Part shown: piece after piece, positions 62,230 to 64,000 of the stretch | Layout: each line of letters starts with the position of its first letter | Numbering within the stretch: position 1 is the stretch's first letter | NCBI GenBank assembly: GCA_019722365.1 | Contig: JADFUC010000709.1 | Location: forward strand, 248,001-312,000 | DNA from: Lithospermum erythrorhizon | Lineage: Eukaryota > Streptophyta > Magnoliopsida > Boraginales > Boraginaceae | DNA length: 64,000 nucleotides | Direction of reading: 5' to 3' | Program-made: the position numbers and the translations under genes | The notes under the pieces: model-generated | Told to the model about the DNA's origin: nothing | What the model saw: only the letters and a program-made list of their open reading frames with translations | The model's database searches: none

Positions 62230-64000
62230 TTTCATGTATTTAGATATAACAATGTCCAACTATAAGCTCAACTTCGCCTCCTCTAAACCTCAAATGAGAC
62301 AACTATACGTCTGCAAACAAGTTTATAAAGATATTTCAAATGCGCTTGAAAAATTCTACTTAATAGATAATGAAACATTAGAAATGATTGGAAAGAGGAA
62401 GAAAAACAGAAGAACTTACATGAAAATCTTAAAGTCATAAGACTAATGATGCATCATTCACGATGCTCTAAGAATTTTAATATTGAATGCAGAGATCCTA
62501 AGTTCTTACGATGAACTCAAAGAAAGATTTGGATACCTGTGGGAAGTTCTTTTACCCGCGGAAGAATCGACGGAACGGAACAAATTGAGGTTCCAAAGAC
62601 TTGTAAGTGTCAGTTGACATAACTTGTTTAAAATTGTATCACAATTAGAATATCAGGGTAAAGTTGTAATTGAAGTGGGAAAATTAGAAAAAACGCTAAC
62701 GTTTCATGTGATCACAACAATATCATGCAAAGAATAATAGAACGCGGAATATAAAAAATATTCAATCAATGATGCCTTTTTCGATGGCGTAAAAGAATAA
62801 TGAAGTTTTCAATAAAAATTATCGCTTACGCCTATTTTACAAATGACATTTTCGTATAACGCAATCACTTTTAAGGGTCGTAAGTGTTATGATCACCCGT
62901 AGGTCGACTGCGGAAGTCAAGGTCGTGGTAAATTTTCGTGGTCGAGGTCAGACATGGTTTCGTGAATTATAATAGACCAACAAAAAATTACCCAAATCGA
63001 CAAGAAAAGCGGTAAGAAAATCCAGTTGCTTCCAATAAAACAACACAATTCTGCAAGTATAGAGGCGGAAAGAAAGGTTATCGGTCATTAAGCAGAACGC
63101 CGTAATATCTTTTGTAAAAGATATAAAGCATCTTAGAAGAAAAAGGAAACGGAAAGAAAAGAAGTCAACTTTAATGAACATGAACCCGAGGACGACTTAG
63201 ATATCTCGAATAAATGCGTGATGAAATAATTCCTATGTTTGTATTATGTGACATTAATATGTAATGTTTGTTTATATCTATGAATAATAATGTTGATTAT
63301 ATGTCAGGTTGATTTACTTAAGTCTTATATCATTACATATATTTCGCTAAGGCTTGAATATGAAACTCCGCCGAGACATTTCTCCAGATCCCAGACAAAG
63401 AGAACAACCTACACAATCTCAAAGAAGAAGACATATTTATCGACATAAACTTACCAAAGCAAGAATTAATAGTTAATTTTAGTCCTACGACTTGATCAAG
63501 GATCGTAATTTCATGTTCATATTACTAAACGGAACAAAATTTTGTCATTAGTGAATGCTTGTATTCTCCCAAAGTCAAAAAAGAAACTTATTAAGTTTTA
63601 AATGACCTATATCGCTGGCGGTACGACATCAAACGAGCAATCAAGCGTAATATGAAATACATCTCAGATATCGCTTAGTGTTTTTGGGAAAAGAAGAAAA
63701 TATTAGAGAAACTACTAAAATTACCTTTCCGGGATTACATTATACTTATATTCTGAAATTGAAACGTAATCTCAGCAATAAAAGAGGATCCCAAACGTAT
63801 TCTTATGGCATGATCAGTTAGGTCATCCTAGCTCTATACAATGATGAGAAAAAATTGAAAGTACACATGGTCATCCCTTGAAAAGCTTAAAGATCAACAA
63901 ACATGGTTGTTGTTCTCTAGGAAAATTAATAACTAGGCAGCACCATGCAAACTTTTACACGGAATCACTTGCATTTCAAAAAAATTCAAGGTGATATATG
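62230..64000 (+). mobile_element. Decayed Ty1-copia element, gag to integrase N-terminus, cut by window end
   Basis: Read on the plus strand through many stops and shifts, this follows the order of plant copia polyproteins. It starts with a gag-like MSNYKLNFAS. Next come DELKERFGYLWEVLLPAEES, RNKLRFQRLVSVS and VSQLEYQGKVVIEVGKLEKT at 62500-62705. A degraded zinc knuckle CKYRGGKKGYRSLSRTP lies near 63050. A protease-to-integrase linker with SQKRNLLSFK is near 63570, and the pre-integrase zinc region TMMRK...KINKHGCCSLGKLITR lies at about 63840-63940. No frame exceeds about 80 codons, so it is inactive. The reverse transcriptase, if kept, lies beyond the window. Confidence 0.75.

Noticed and set aside
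1..64000. tRNA genes, rRNA genes or CRISPR arrays
   Set aside because: No cloverleaf-compatible A and B box pair, rRNA core or regularly spaced repeat-spacer pattern was noticed; the only tRNA-like string is the retrotransposon primer site at 25296.

Overview
This window is nuclear DNA from a flowering plant, most likely a eudicot. It is AT-rich, its genes carry many GT-AG introns, and it holds several plant-only gene families (R2R3-MYB, SnRK2 kinase, plant defensin, plant KDM3-type JmjC demethylase) between Ty1-copia, Ty3-gypsy-like, CACTA-like, Stowaway and other transposon remains. I cannot name the species. Gene models were spliced by eye from reading frame, donor and acceptor sites and remembered family conservation; no alignment was run.

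Layout. 1-5959: gene-poor, with a local ~120-bp tandem repeat and a ~450-bp segment present twice in direct orientation. 5960-10108 (+): an MTV1-like ENTH/VHS trafficking adaptor whose first exon appears to carry a small frame-breaking deletion; its first intron is a minisatellite that copies the splice-donor context. 11417-12443 (+): a truncated, stop-containing copy of the zinc-finger exons of a KDM3 demethylase. 13150-13900: a large TAA/ATT microsatellite. 14378-24360 (+): a full-length 13-exon KDM3/JMJ25-type histone demethylase with an unusual repeat-rich acidic first exon. 24956-28603: a non-autonomous LTR retrotransposon with a clean 5-bp target duplication. 29305-30819 (-): a subgroup-4 R2R3-MYB repressor.

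31446-43340 has no convincing gene. It holds a decayed CACTA-like element, a probable solo gypsy-type LTR, two terminal-inverted-repeat elements and small local repeats. 43764-44351 (+): a two-exon plant defensin whose intron appears to be GC-AG. 46890-55928 (+): a nine-exon SnRK2-like kinase with a 5.3-kb last intron filled by an antisense, decayed Ty1-copia element; the protein stops where the regulatory C-terminal domain should begin. 56922-60839 (+): a mitochondrial-type zinc alcohol dehydrogenase-like gene whose last exon goes out of frame. 62230-64000: the start of a decayed, sense-oriented Ty1-copia element that runs off the window.

The genes do not form a pathway; this is ordinary plant gene order with repeats between genes. 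The main theme is gene erosion and remodelling: several genes show a truncation, frame break or changed key motif, and repeats sit in several introns. I found no convincing new multi-gene system.
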